The translations under genes and the position numbers were made by a program. The notes under the pieces are model-generated. The model had not been told where the DNA came from. It ran no database searches and saw nothing but the letters and a program-made list of their open reading frames with translations. Below, in pieces: positions 35,192 to 48,900 of a stretch of 64,000 nt of DNA. Source of the stretch: Centrapalus pauciflorus (Eukaryota; Streptophyta; Magnoliopsida; Asterales; Asteraceae); the NCBI GenBank assembly GCA_020465985.1, contig JAANYP010006658.1:966001-1030000 (forward strand). Direction: 5' to 3'. The number at the start of each line of letters is the position of its first letter. Position 1 is the first letter of the stretch.

Positions 35192-36482
35192 TCTGTACTA
35201 TATATAATAAGAAAACCACTTGGAGTTTCTGGACCATTGGATGGAAAGAAATCAATGGTCCAGATTAATGACAACTCATAATTATTTATGAAATGTCTCT
35301 TATACCCTTAATTAAAATCAATAATTATACATATACCATTATTTTAATTCATTTTCCAAATTTACTACATTACCTTAATTACATTAAATTTTGATTTTAA
35401 TTTTTTCATTAATGAATTAATATTTACCTAAAATAAATATGTGTCATTATTATCCTTAATGATCATAGTTAAATTCAAATGTAAAACTTTGAATTTAAAC
35501 GTAGAAGTGTAGTAAATAAAGTTAAAAATTTTTGTTAATTATTTTTGCTAACAAGATTTAAAATTTAATTGATAAAACTTCAATTGTGAATATGATAAAT
35601 TTTGATTGTTGATTTTCAGATATTCCATTTTTATATTTTATCATTTTCAAAATATATACACATTCACATAATAGAAGTTTTTTGTTTCTTACATTGATAT
35701 TTCATATTTGAAGTTAATAAAAATTAAAAGAAACATTTTTTGCAAACACATATTATCTGTTTTTAATAATACAATATAATAATATTTTTTTAATTAATAT
35801 CAAACAACTAAGTATTTTTTTATCTTTAATTTAACTAGCTTTCAATTTTTTTATTTTAATTATATATAAATTTTATAATAATTTATTTAAATATAAAAAA
35901 ATATGTATTTTCTAAATCAACCCATGTAATACATGGGTTGATTAACCTATATATTATAATAAAACAAAACAATCCATGTCACATGTCACTTCTACAATAC
36001 AAGAAAATTTTATTTTTCCACCTCTTTTTTCAAATTTAACACCTTAACTTAATTGCATTAAATTTTGACTTTATTTTTTATCATTAATTAATTAGTAATA
36101 AATTAGATTTTGTAACATTTAAAATTAATGTTTACCTAAAATAAATATCTATCATTATTATCCATAATAATCATAATTAGATCCAAATGTAATAATTTGA
36201 ATTAGTTGTGGAAATTATTATTAGTATGTATAATAAAGGAAAATATCAAATGTCACGTGTCACCTCTACGTTCACCAAAAAGATAATTACAACTTATAAA
36301 AAATAAAAGATAAATACAATTTAATATTTTTAAAAAAGATAAATATACATTATTTTTTATTCTGTAAATAATAAAAAATAAACACAATTATTATTTTTGT
36401 ATGTTTTTATTTTTACTCATATACATTTTATATAAATAAATGTGTATAAAAATATCCACGTAATACGTGGGTTATAAACTAG
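35192..36482 (+). mobile_element. Helitron, non-autonomous, plus strand
   Basis: Starts TCTGTACTATATATAATAAG after an A. It ends with the hairpin CCACGTAATACGTGG (36456-36470), then GTTATAAACTAG (CTAG at 36479-36482), followed by T. Length 1,291 bp. It is the inverse-orientation relative of Helitrons B-D over most of its length, with one copy of the 150-bp unit instead of two. About 170 bp (about 35790-35960) are absent from the relatives and end in a second hairpin with the words CCCATG and CATGGG. Confidence 0.75.
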
Positions 36483-36577
36483 TTTATATAAAAAATACAA
36501 ATTATAGTTGAGTATATATGTTGCAATAATCCGTTAAACTGTATTATGTTTTTCGAGTTGTTTAAGAATACTAAAAT

Positions 36578-36873
36578 GAGTTTATTATGAAAAAAACCAA
36601 CATGTATTCACGTTTTTTGCATTTCCCCGTCCTTTCATGTTATTTTTTTCTATAAAAATCTCAAGTTATTTTTTTTTTTTTTTGGTTTAGTGAAATTTGG
36701 ATAATAGACCCAAGTTATAATTTGTGAACCGGGTTTTTAAAAACTGAAAAACCGGGTTCTAATGTCCAAATTTCACTAAACCAAAAAGAAAAAATAACTT
36801 GAGGACTTTTATGGAAAAAAATAACATGGAGGGACGAAAACGTAAACGTGTTAGTATTTTTCATAATAAACCC
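36578..36873. mobile_element. Foldback MITE, 296 bp, 9-bp TSD
   Basis: The two halves are inverted repeats almost to the centre (ends GAGTTTATTATGAAAAA and TTTTTCATAATAAACCC; inner GGTTTAGTGAAATTTGG and CCAAATTTCACTAAACC). The 9-bp duplication TACTAAAAT flanks it (36569-36577 and 36874-36882). A 9-bp TSD fits a Mutator-type (MULE) origin. Confidence 0.85.
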
Positions 36874-36882
36874 TACTAAAAT

Positions 36883-38949
36883 CTCTTCAAATCACACATT
36901 AAGCCTTTGTTTTTCTTAATTCTTATTGCATAAATCTCTTTTAAAACAAAACAATTTAACATAGTGAAAAAGAAATCATGAATATTGTACGAGAATTCTC
37001 AATTCGAGCAAGAACAAAAATTATACCTTTTCGACTTTTCTCTGACTCTTCTTGAATGATGACCGATTTTTTCACAATTAGGTTAGGGTTTAGGTTCTAA
37101 TACAATATATAAGCACGAGATACACCTTTTTGAGTTTAATTTGGCCAAAACCTATGATTTTATGCTATAATTAAAGATTAACAACCTTGATTTATCGTCA
37201 TATATTTAAAACATTAATTAATTTTGACATAACAAGTCCCTAGACTTTGTAATTAGTTTATTTATGTTTTTATTATTCAATTACAACATTTCTTTCAATT
37301 CAATCAATATAGAAACGGTAGAATGTGATTTGATTTATTGTCGAGACCGTTGTTGTTATTATTACTATTATTAGTATTATCAATTTATTTTGTTTTATTA
37401 ATCAAAAATTTTCGGTTCATTATAACAAATCCTCCTTAAAAGACAAAATGATTGTTCTAACTATTTTACTAGACGAAGATATCTCTTATATATTGATTAT
37501 TTTAGCATATTCAATAAGCAGTAGTTGATGTTAGATTTGGCATAGCCAGGTTGATTCTTGATGATAACCACGATCATCTTTTTCTCGTCCAAAGTCAGTA
37601 GTTGTGTCTCTTGGTCTTGTCATTTTCGCGGTTAAGTCGTACGAGGTTAAATTTCAATGTTATGCTCATACTTGTGCTGCAATCTCCCGAATCCAAATGT
37701 TGAACCCTCAATCTTAGTACTTCTCATAAAGATTTCCCGAATGACATATCATCATAATAACCGATATTAATAAGTATTCATATTTTATTTTTCATTTATT
37801 TGTTTGAATATTGTTTTAGGTTATTATAAGAATGAAGAAGATATTTCTATTGTATGATTGCTAATGATATTATGCTCTTTTTATGTCTAGTTTCACTTGT
37901 GTCCTAATTTCCTTTTATGATTGCTAATAATCTTTGCTAAATACATGGTGAAACGAAATCACCAACAACCATCTTTATGAGTTTGACTAAAGTTACATGT
38001 TTTATGTGACTTTGAAGACCGAATCGTTAATGATGAGTAGGAGAGAGTTTATACAATCTCTGAATAACCAACTTGATCCACGTATTGCCATCTCTTGTTC
38101 TTTCGTTACATGAAGATGAAACTATGAACTTTGACCGTCAAAATCCCTTGTGATTGATTTAGACTATCATATCCTCACATACCCTCGCCCTATTAATGTC
38201 GTAACAAAATCATTTTCTCGTTGCCGTTACTACATACTACGGTTGAGTCAAGAATGACATACACACAACCAACAAAAGATTTTGCCCTTCAGAAACCCTA
38301 ACTAGGGTCGGTATTCATGTGTGAAAGGGGTTAATATCGGAAAGCCCAATTTAAGACATGAGTTTCCAAAAAAAAAAAAAAAAGTTGGAGAGCAAGTCCA
38401 ACTAACAGAGTTACAAAGTTTAAAGAAAACAAAAGTAATAATTTATCTTAAAAAGTCAAAGTAATTTTGAATTTTTTTTTTAACGTTTGGCCCTTTTGCA
38501 ATAGGGATATTTGTGCAAAAAACTCTCAACTTGGATCATTTTTGTGACTAAAACTCTTAATCATTTATCATTGCACAAAAAACCCCAAACTAACTAAAAG
38601 TTATCAAAATAAGGTTTTTTTTTTTTAAAAAAAAAAGACTTGCAATCTGCTAACCAACCTTCCGCCTCCAACGGACCTTCTTTCTAGCGAACTCATTTGT
38701 ATGTATTTTGTGATTCAAATTCACATTTCTTGTTGATTTCTTGTTCAAATCTATGTTTTTTTTTTGTTGGAATTTAATTTTTCAACGAAATTACGATGGT
38801 CACTGATAACTTGTCAACGGCGGTCTATGACTTTAATCAGTTACAATCGGTAATATCTCAATTCGGTGAGATTTAGTTGGTTGTGGTTTATTGTGGTTAT
38901 CAGGGTTATCAACCGGTGCCTTAGAGTTCTTTTTAGAATTACCCATTTG
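36883..38949. other. Intergenic DNA without recognisable gene
   Basis: AT-rich, with short frames only. Contains poly(A)/poly(T) runs (about 38368-38383, 38467-38481, 38618-38636). It may hold decayed transposon sequence, but I could not recognise any domain on either strand. Confidence 0.55.
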
Positions 38950-38958
38950 AAATATAGC

Positions 38959-39143
38959 TAGGGGTGGGCAGTATTTGGTTCGTGACCGAGGAAACCAAAA
39001 ACCAAACCTAATTTTAAATCCGGTTTTGGTTTGGTTTTAGACCAAACCAATTATGAAACTTGGTTTTTGGATTGATTTATGGTCTAGCTGACAGCGGACC
39101 AAACCAAACCGAAAAACCGAATATCTATTTGTGTGTGTGTGTC

Positions 39144-39234
<91 letters not shown>

Positions 39235-39768
39235 ACTAGAAGTATTAAGTTTGACCGTTAGATGAATAACATTAATGGGTTAAGATTCATTGATTAATAT
39301 ATTGATTATAAAAATATCACATTGAATTTAAACCATTAGTTTTATAGATTCTATGATCAATATTGGTACTTCTGGTACTCTCGACATTTGTTGTATTAAT
39401 TTGAACCCAAAATTATATATGTACTTAATATTTTTATAATTTTTAGGATTAATTTTTTTGACGTAAAATATTTTATGTTTATTTAACTTGATATTTTGGG
39501 ATTGCATATGTAATTTTTGGGTTTTTGAGATATTTTAAAGTTTTATGTTTGTCGTTTGGTATTTGGTAGTTTGTAGTTTGTTTTGCATGTTGAATATTTG
39601 GTTTTTTTGATTTATAAACCATAACAAACCGAATTCAAAGTTGGTTTATGGTTTGGTTTATGTAACTTTGAATTTGGTATAGTTTGGTTTTTGGTTTGGA
39701 ATTAAAAAATTTGAAACCGGAAAAACCAAACCGCATAAACCAAAAAACCCACCAAACCGTTGACGTTC
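38959..39768. mobile_element. TAGGGGTG-type repeat element, 9-bp TSD, next to the SAC gene
   Basis: Starts TAGGGGTGGGC, is full of GGTTTGGTTT and AAACCAAACC words in inverse arrangement at its two sides, and holds a (TA)n tract. It is flanked by the 9-bp repeat AAATATAGC (38950-38958 and 39769-39777). Its right end is about 190 bp from the SAC start codon. A shorter relative is at 52328-52914. Confidence 0.7.
39147..39231. repeat. (GT)n(TA)n microsatellite
   Basis: About 6 GT units at 39131-39142, then about 42 TA units, inside the TAGGGGTG-type element. Confidence 0.97.
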
Positions 39769-39777
39769 AAATATAGC

Positions 39778-39958
39778 ACCTGCCTTCTCATTAAATTAGT
39801 ATCGTAAGTGGTTTGAATACCTAATCCCCCAACTCCATTTGCCAACCCTTTATTTTTAAATTACTATTTCAAACCATAATCATTTAACAATCAACAACCA
39901 TTCGTTGCTGATCCTACAATCAATCAATCAAACAGCTCTGTGAATTTTACTTTGCAAA
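39778..39958 (+). promoter_or_regulatory. Proximal promoter and 5' UTR region of the SAC gene
   Basis: 181 bp between the transposon TSD and the ATG. No canonical TATAAA is visible; an AT-rich TTATTTTTAAATT lies at about 39850. The last about 60 bp (AATCAATCAATCAA words) look like a plant 5' UTR. The transcription start is not determinable. Confidence 0.4.
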
Positions 39959-42900
39959 ATGGAAACTGAATCACCACCTTCTTCAACCGGAAAAAATCAT
40001 TTCAAGCTATGGAGCGAACTAGAGTTGCACGAATTTCCAGATCAATTCGTTATCAAATCAGTTGAATGTCCCGATCAAAGCTTTTCTATCGCTCGCTCCG
40101 ATGGAAGCTTTCAATATCTCGACGGTTTGTTTCATTTGTTATTTTTTTATTTTTTCATTTCTCAAGTTTCTCTGTGTGTATGCGGTATGTGAATGTGATC
40201 TGTTTGATTTAATGAAAATTTGATGCTTGTTAAGCTGCAAATGTGTTAATTTGATTTAAAAAATGGCTAAATTGATGATAATCGCTCTGTTTCCTCAAAA
40301 TAATCTCTGACTAGAATTCAGAATTGAATCGGCATGTTGAAGTTTTGAAATAAGTTTATAACATTTGTACGTAATTTAATAAGGTTAAGATTAAATTGGA
40401 ACATACAAATTTGAAGTTTTTAAATAATTGATATTTACTTTTTGAACATGATACTCCTATTATTTTAGCAGCCATATTTTGGCAATTAATGCTTGGTGAT
40501 TTGAAACAAATAAAATAAACTCCCTTCACCGAGCGTGAGTAATGTGGAAATCTTTTTACTTGTGACAGGAGAAGTTAATTTTGGAATTGCTTCCAGGGTT
40601 TCTAGTGTGTTTGGAGTTGCTGGAACAATTAGGTTGCTCGCAGGTGCGTGTTGATGTTATTAAATAAATTTCAAGTTGATATGCATCCATGCAATTATAA
40701 ATTGGTTTGATGGACGTATATTGCTCCTATTGACATAGAACCACTGAAATCGTAGTTTGGGGAACTTCACTTATAGTTTAGTTCTAATTATTGGAAACTC
40801 GAAAGTTATCTATGTAATGTAAGTTTTCTTTTTTGTGAGATTATGAAAAATGCTAACCAAGTTGAAAGAATTTTGATACTTGAGGTTCTATAAGACGTAG
40901 AGAGTGTACAAGTCAAATTTTGTTGGGGCCTTTTTCTCCTTGCATCACTAAAGGGCTAAGATTATATCGAAGAATGATTACTAAACTTCTAGATATGTGT
41001 GGAAGACACATTTTTTCTACTTCTACTGACTCTTCTCCTATGATTGCTGGTGCCAGACTTAAATCATGTGTAGAGAGAATAACTGCTCTATTACCTTAGT
41101 ATGCATGTATCGAGGGTAATCTTATTTTATCTTTATTTCATGGCTGGCCTTTCAAACTAGTGTTACACCCCTAAAAAACTGGAGATATGGCAAATAACTA
41201 ACGCTTTACGTCAGTGATTTCTTTTTCTCTTAACGGATGCATGAAGAATAGAGTAATGAATGGAGAAAAGAAAATTAAGACAACAGTTCTGATGACGCCT
41301 CAATTCAATAGGTCAAATCTATAATGCATCACCTGTAGAAACAAAACATGTGTGGCATTGAGGGTCGGGGTTAATATTTTCTTATGATATCAACTAAACT
41401 TCCTTATAGATAAAAAATAATCAATGAACAAAAATCTTGACTATTGCTAAGAGGTGAGTTCTTAACATTGGCGATCTGATGAATTTAGTTATCATTTTTG
41501 GATAAAAGATCATTTACCATCCATGATAATATAACTTACAGTCATTTCTCCATACAAGGATAGTTTATTCAACTTATAGTAGGCTCAAAGCCTGAACTCT
41601 TTAGAAGTACAATCAAACACATACTCACCAATGTACAGAGACCTAGTATTAGTTTGAACTAGTTTAACGCTACTTGTACACTTGAACTTTCTTGTTTTAA
41701 CTTACATTTCACTCGCTTGCTTGTTTATCTTCAACTACCCATTTATGAGGCCAATACATAACTTAGTTAAATCCTATAAATTTCTTTAAAGTGCTTTTTG
41801 CAATTGTTTCAGCCCAGTTTAGCTCCATGTGTAGTTTGTTAGCACTTTACAATTTCTTAAGGGTCATCAAAGCTAGCCATAAGCATGTTTAAATAAAATT
41901 GAATGAGAAATTAGTTTCTCTTCTTTTTTGAATTCTCAACACTTCCCAACTCTTCTGGAAACTCCAACAGTCTAAACTCGCATCTCAGTTTTAAAGATCT
42001 TAGGCCGCATTTGGTAAGGCGGAAACAAGGAGAACGGAAATGACATGGAATGAATGGTTAGGAGAAATGTATAACACAAAATAGTTTTGTCTGTTTATTC
42101 TAGATTCTCCAGGACATTGTGTAAGGTAATAAATAAATGATAAATATCTTTTGTTCCTTTCCCTATCAAATGTGGACAAATGTGAAAATCTAAAAAATTG
42201 GTAAAGGGAATTGAAACATTTATATGTTGTATATGCATATATCATAGTCTAAAAAACCATTCATTTTGCTTCATTTCCATTCTCCCCTATTTCCTCCCTA
42301 ACAAACACTCCCTTACCGTGTCAGTCAAAACATACTATGAATGCAAATTTGCTTATACATGGCTTGTCTGTAGATGCCACTTATGTTGTAACAGAACAAT
42401 GTTTTGTACTACTATTAAATCTTTTCATATTTTGGATCATGAAGTTTCACAAGACCATATTGGTATATTGGTCCCTCTGTTAACAATTCCATGGTCCATC
42501 CCTGATTAAGGGTGAAAATAATATTCAACTCTGGGGTAATATATCATGTTACTGGATTTCTTATTAGGGAAAATTGCTAAGAAATGTAACATAAAATACA
42601 AAATTTGACAATAAAGGTATTGTGAAAATTTTTTATCCAAGAAAGGTAACATGAAATTCTACTTTTGCCGAAAAAGGACATGAAATTCAATTTTTAGGCC
42701 GAGAAAGGATATTCAAATGTTGTTTTTTGCCGAAAAAGGACCATAAATTAAAATTTTACATTAATAATTGGTCATCGATACCCATTTTTTTGTCAAAATT
42801 GAATTTTAGGTTACCTTTCTTGGCCAAAAAATTTCACATTACCCTAATGGTGTGTTTGGTTTGAAGTATTTGAAGACCTCATTTAGGATTTGGATTTCAA

Positions 42901-45900
42901 AATACTTGCATATAATGTTTTGTTCAAAAAAGAGGGAGGAATCTAATTTCATTTAGCATTTGATATTCGCCCAACCTCCTCTTTTCGTCATCCTCTCTCT
43001 ACCTCAATTATTATATAATCCCTAAAACAAAGCTTTTGATAATCCTTTCATTTGTTAGTTCTAACGTTTTCAAATCCTGCCATATCAAAATCTTGTCATT
43101 TTCTAATCTTGTCATATCAAATTCCTTCAATCCAAACGGCACCTTGTTGTCAAATTTTGTATTTTATGTTACCTTTCTTGGTAATTTGCCCTTCTTATTA
43201 TAATAAACTATATGAAGTTTTTATTTCTCTATTCCTGCTGCTCATCAAGCAGAAACTTGTTTTATTTTCCAAATGTAGAATTGCCCTTTTAATTTAATGT
43301 TCTGTTTCTCAGTGCATAAACGTCCTCATTTTTATAGAATACTGTCAGTTGGCTAAGGCTATAGGTTTTTGTCACGATTCCGTGTAAATTGGGTATTCAG
43401 AAAGAAAACTATGCTGTTTTTCTTGAAGTTACGTCCTGTTTCTTGCCTGTGTAATCACTCATTTTGTGGTCTTTCTGTAGGGACATATGTATTGGTCATA
43501 ACTTCTCGCAAAGAGGTTGGCACTTACCTTGGTTATTCTGTCTTCCGTGTCATGTCTATGAAGTTCTTATCCTGTAATTACGGTTTAAGAAATCTAAGTA
43601 ATCAGCAAGTAAGTTCAATGTATTCGATATGTTGTTCCATCCAGCTGATGTGGCACCTTCTGAAACCCCAGACTTTTATTTGTTTCATAAAAACTGTCAT
43701 TTTACAGAAAAAGGATGAGGCTTACTTCCAGACATTGCTGAGAATTGTGGAGGAGACTCCTGGCTTGTATTATTCCTACGAAACTGATATTACATTGAAG
43801 TATGTTTCATATTGTATAATTAAATTCTCTCATAAACAAGACTTTATTGTTGATAGTATTGCAATGTTTTAGTTCAAATTATAAACGATCTTTCTTTTCA
43901 AAGAAATGTGATGTCTTGCAGCTTGCAGAGAAGATATAAGATGGCTGATGGGTGGATGAATAAGCCAATTTGGAAGCAGGTACATTTGCACATATGAGTT
44001 CTGATGAGTATTATTATCTAAATGATAAAACCCACATGATTATTACATGTATTTTGTATTTACTTTCACACTTTTACCATTTTAGAAAACAACAGAGTGA
44101 ACCTTCTGTGCCAAATTGAGTCTCACCATTTTTGCAATCATGTACCTTGCAAACTTAGTAAGGTCGAATGGTCACACAAATATGTGTGGCTCATGCTACT
44201 TAATCCATCCTTACCTGATCCCAATACTGTTAATGAAAGATGTCCCCAGTAGTTACTAGTAGTCCACTTAGGCCAATGGTGCAAAACTTGTATTTCGTTC
44301 GTTTGAGCATAATTTAAAACCTTTAGATTCTATTGCTATGTCTATTCTGATTTCATTCATACAGACATGGAGAATGGGCAGATCGGATGGGTTTGGTGAG
44401 ATGCAAAATTTATTTACGGTTGACACCGGTCAAGTCGGGTTTGCCTGACCCTCATACTTTTGCTGCGTTTTTTTAATATTATAAATGGTTAATGTGTAAA
44501 TATATAGAAAAACTATATTATTACAAGAATAAACTATATATATTTTGGTAAAGAGATTTCGAAGGTTGCATGCACTTGAATAACTTGACAACTTTTAACC
44601 TGTTTGAACCATTTGGTGTCCATTTGATTTTTAGCAAGTTATTTTTATTTCTACTCGCTTAACCTGCTATAGATAAAATATAACCCAAATTGACCTATTT
44701 CTAGGTAAATGGGTCAAATCCCCCCCTCTAGAATAGAGTTATGCTTACATCATTTAATAGTATCTTTGACATCCTAAAAGGATATGATTGTTGGCTTACA
44801 TCCCTCAGGTATCTTTGAAGTCCATACTCCAATAAGAGGAATCGTGCAGCCAATTTCACTTATTATCCACTGATATTCTAGTGGATAACAATATTACCCA
44901 GTATACTAATATACCCAGTCAAAACGGGTAATTGTTGTATACTAATATTACCCTCTGACATCCTAACAGACCTTATATACTAATACTACCCAGTCAAAAC
45001 GGGTAATTCTTGTATGCGTTGAATATGGGCTGGGTCTTAAGTGGTTGACCAGATCACCAGAAACACTCTTTGTCCAATTTTTTAAAGTTGTACATACATA
45101 AATAGTGTGTAAAATATGATTACTAAAAATATACGATTTCAGTAATAATCTAATATTTTGTAATTTTATTAAAACACTTAGGAGGTTGTATGCATTAAAA
45201 ATGCACTCTTGGAGACTTTTTCCCGTTTTACCAATTTGACCATTTACTCTTGCAAGCTAAAATTTTGATTTTCCCATTTTTTGATTCTTTTGTGATAAGA
45301 CTTAACCCAATATGTCATCAATGTGGCTGTGAAACATGCTGGTGGTGGGCGCTCAAGGTCTAGGGGTGGCGTTTACCTTTTTTCCCCGGAGGACAAATTT
45401 ATAATAATGAATAACATCTTTTCTTGAGGACTCTTGAGGATAAAAACGTCTTTGTTTGTATTTCAGGCTGACCCACGGTTTGTTTGGAACAGGAATATCT
45501 TGGAGGAGCTAATTGAGAATAAGGTAAGACATTTCTCTTGATGGTGACCATGATAGTGATTATACTTCTACATGTTCATCATTCTAAAATTGTTTCATTT
45601 AGATTTTATTGATGATATAATGGTGTATGATATTATGTTGTTAGAGTTTTATCTTCTCTAATATGTTCTAATTTCCTATTTCAGCTTGATGAGTTCGTTG
45701 TGCCGCTATTACAAGGAAATATCCTCTCCATGTGTATGATTGACACTAGCATATGTTCTTATGCTTACATTCTGTCATTTCCATAGTCCATACACTATTT
45801 TCATTGCTCCATAATTTTGGTTCTGCATTTTGAAAGTCACTATGAGATATTTAATAATTAGAATCCAGATAATCAACTGTAAGAAAATGGGTTGTAGGAG

Positions 45901-48900
45901 ACAGCATTTGGATGTGCTGATTCTGTTTGAAGTTTGTAATAATCAAATCATCATATCTTAGAGTGTTTGAAAATTAATGATTATTTTAGGCGCTAATAAA
46001 TAAAATAACCAAAATGACGTTATTGTGAAGAAAAGAGAGACGTATTGCATAGTGAAATGGGAGTAGAAGTTTTTAAAAGTAGTTTAAAAGAAGGGTATAT
46101 AAGCATCTTATTTACCTTCTGATAATCATTGTTGTTGCAGTCGGTAGGAAGCTTATTTGTTCCCTCCTAAATAATCTGATATTTCGAAGCAAAATATACA
46201 CCAAAATTAAAAATTGATTATTTCAACTTTAAGTTGCAATAATTAGAAAATAAATTCCAAAGTGCACATATGAACACCCCCATACATATGTAACTTGTTG
46301 TCTACTGCTGGGTTTTGTAAAGGTAGACCTGTTAGTATCCAAGCTAGACACAACGTTCTCCCTTAACCGAGTATTTACGCTTCCAGACAGGACAACTGAA
46401 ACTGAATAATTTAACGTCCACAATTACGTTGATATCAAGGAGGTGCACTAGGCGTCTTGGTAGGTGAAGATGAAATTATTGATTTGGTAATCCAAGACAA
46501 TGAAATTTATTTGTGTTAGTAGTTTAAGGTGTCTGATATGAATTAGGTACTAGAATGTGGAGGCGCGGAGCTAATCTAGAAGGTGATGCTGCTAATTTTA
46601 TCGAAACCGAACAATTGCTGGAGTATGATAGATTCAAGTCATCGTTCTTGCAGGTAATTACACTCCGAAAGAAGTGACTCCTTATTGTTGATTGTTCCTT
46701 CCCTCATTAGCAATTCCAGTAATTGAGTAGATCAATTTCTAATTTTTTAATTTTTGAAATATTGGCTGTTTCATTCTTCTGAACTAGAGGTTGCATTTCG
46801 ACCCATTTATATGGAAAATAGGTCAATTTGGGTTGCATTTTATTGATAACGAGTCAAGGGAGTAAAATACAAATAAAAGAGCTAAACAATGGGTTAAATT
46901 GGTGTAAAAACCATCCTATAGGGGTGGCTTAGTGGTTGAGCCATGAGATCTTTCAAAGGAGGTTCTGAGTTTGATTACCACAGGTTTCAACTTCTTGGGG
47001 TTACTTGCCTTTAAAAAAAAATGGGTCTAAAGTCATCAAAAGTATGTTTCATATGTTTACAAACCTTCTAAATCATTTTATTATAAAAGTTTTATAATAT
47101 TACTTAAGTAATATTGTGTTTGAAATAATATTTAATACATTATCTGAAAATTTGTAAAAAACTGGACTAGAAAGTGTTGGTGGGTCAACCCAACCTAACC
47201 CAATCCGTTTTGATCATAGCTTAAAAATTACATGTTTGACCTGAACCCATTATGAATCTTTACCAACCCGTCTGTTTTGCCACCTCTATTCTAAACATTT
47301 CATCTTGCATTCGTTGTTGTGCAGCTTCTCTAACCTTGTGCTTATTAGGTTCTTCAATTGCTGAATATTCTTATGTAACCATTAGAGAATTTATCTCCAT
47401 GCATACTGATTCTAACCATATGAAACTTCATCTCCCTAAATTATCTTATATAATGAGGTATTAGATAATTCATCTCAAAATTTCTTTGATGATGGTATCA
47501 GAGAAATATCTTATATTTAGTTTCACGGGTGATTCCTATGTTCAGTGACCTAGGGTGTACAAAAGAAAGGACGTCATGTATAACAGAACAAAAGTGAAAG
47601 TTCATCGCTATTCTATGACATTTGCCCAAATTGAAATAGGGAAATTCTGCACGTTGAGTTTATCAGAGTCCTAGGAATTACATTTTCATAGAAGACATGT
47701 TGTATCATTTAATTATTGAAGTTAGTTTTTCTCTTCAGGTTCGGGGTTCAATTCCACTCCTGTGGGAGCAGATTGTTGATTTGAGTTATAAACCCCATCT
47801 TGCTGTTATTGAGCATGAAGATACGGTATGAACTTCCACCATAACATTGTTTAGTCTTTGGTTCATGAATTGTACGTGAAGTGAGGATATACTATTGAAT
47901 TGAATCACCACTTCCATGATCAAATAATGATAACCATGTGATTTTGGTAAACTACATGCAGCCCATGGTTGTGAAACGCCACTTTCATGATCTTTTGCAA
48001 AGATACGGAGATACTATTGCTGTTGACTTAACTGATAAGGTAAGAGCTTGCCGCAAAACATAGACTTGATTGTGCTGTAATGTTATTCTATTTAATGACT
48101 TGGTACCAGAACACTTGAACCTCCTAGATATGAATGATGACAGTGTAAATAATCTCAAATTTCTGGCCGAAGTCAGTACTTCTATACACACATTCACTAA
48201 ACTTATAATACCTCTAAATTATTAATGACCTTGATACCGTTATATATATTTGCAACCACTCATACTCCCATGGAACTTGCTCACAGGAAATATCCTCAGT
48301 TGAATCTTCAGGACTTTGTAACGATATCCATCTATATATAAGTGTGTAAACTAATTTGAAGTGAGTAGATACATTCTCCACGTTTTCGAAATTCCTCTTA
48401 TTTCTTGCGATTATACTTTCTCCAGGTTGTCTCAAGCGACTTGACCAATTTCTTGTGCTTTTATTTCTAATGAATCCAAAGATCTAGACATTAGCAGAAT
48501 TGTAAATAAACATTCATAATGATATATATTTAGGGTATTATTGTATGCACTCAATTAGAAAAAGACTTTTAGCTTATTTAGTTAAGGTGGTGGATTCTTA
48601 CTATCCCAGTCCAAAGTTCGGATGCGAATATTGAATTACCAAATATCCCATATTCCGATTTTTTTTCAAAGAAGTTTCAAATACTCAAATATCTAAAATA
48701 AAAAGTTATACAAATACATACAAAAAAGAAATACATCAGTAACAAAATGTAGATTATTTGTACTTAATACGAAAAAGAAAACTAAAATGCATATAAATAT
48801 TATGTAATAAATACATAAAATCAAGTTAACATACACTTTAAAACTTCAAATAGAAGAAGTCAATACAAGTAACATAATCAATGCCAGTTTGCCACATTTT

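Noticed and set aside
43369..43872. 167-codon continuous frame around SAC exons 3-4
   Set aside because: It reads through intron 3 by chance; splice sites at 43608/43708 and family conservation show the true exons.
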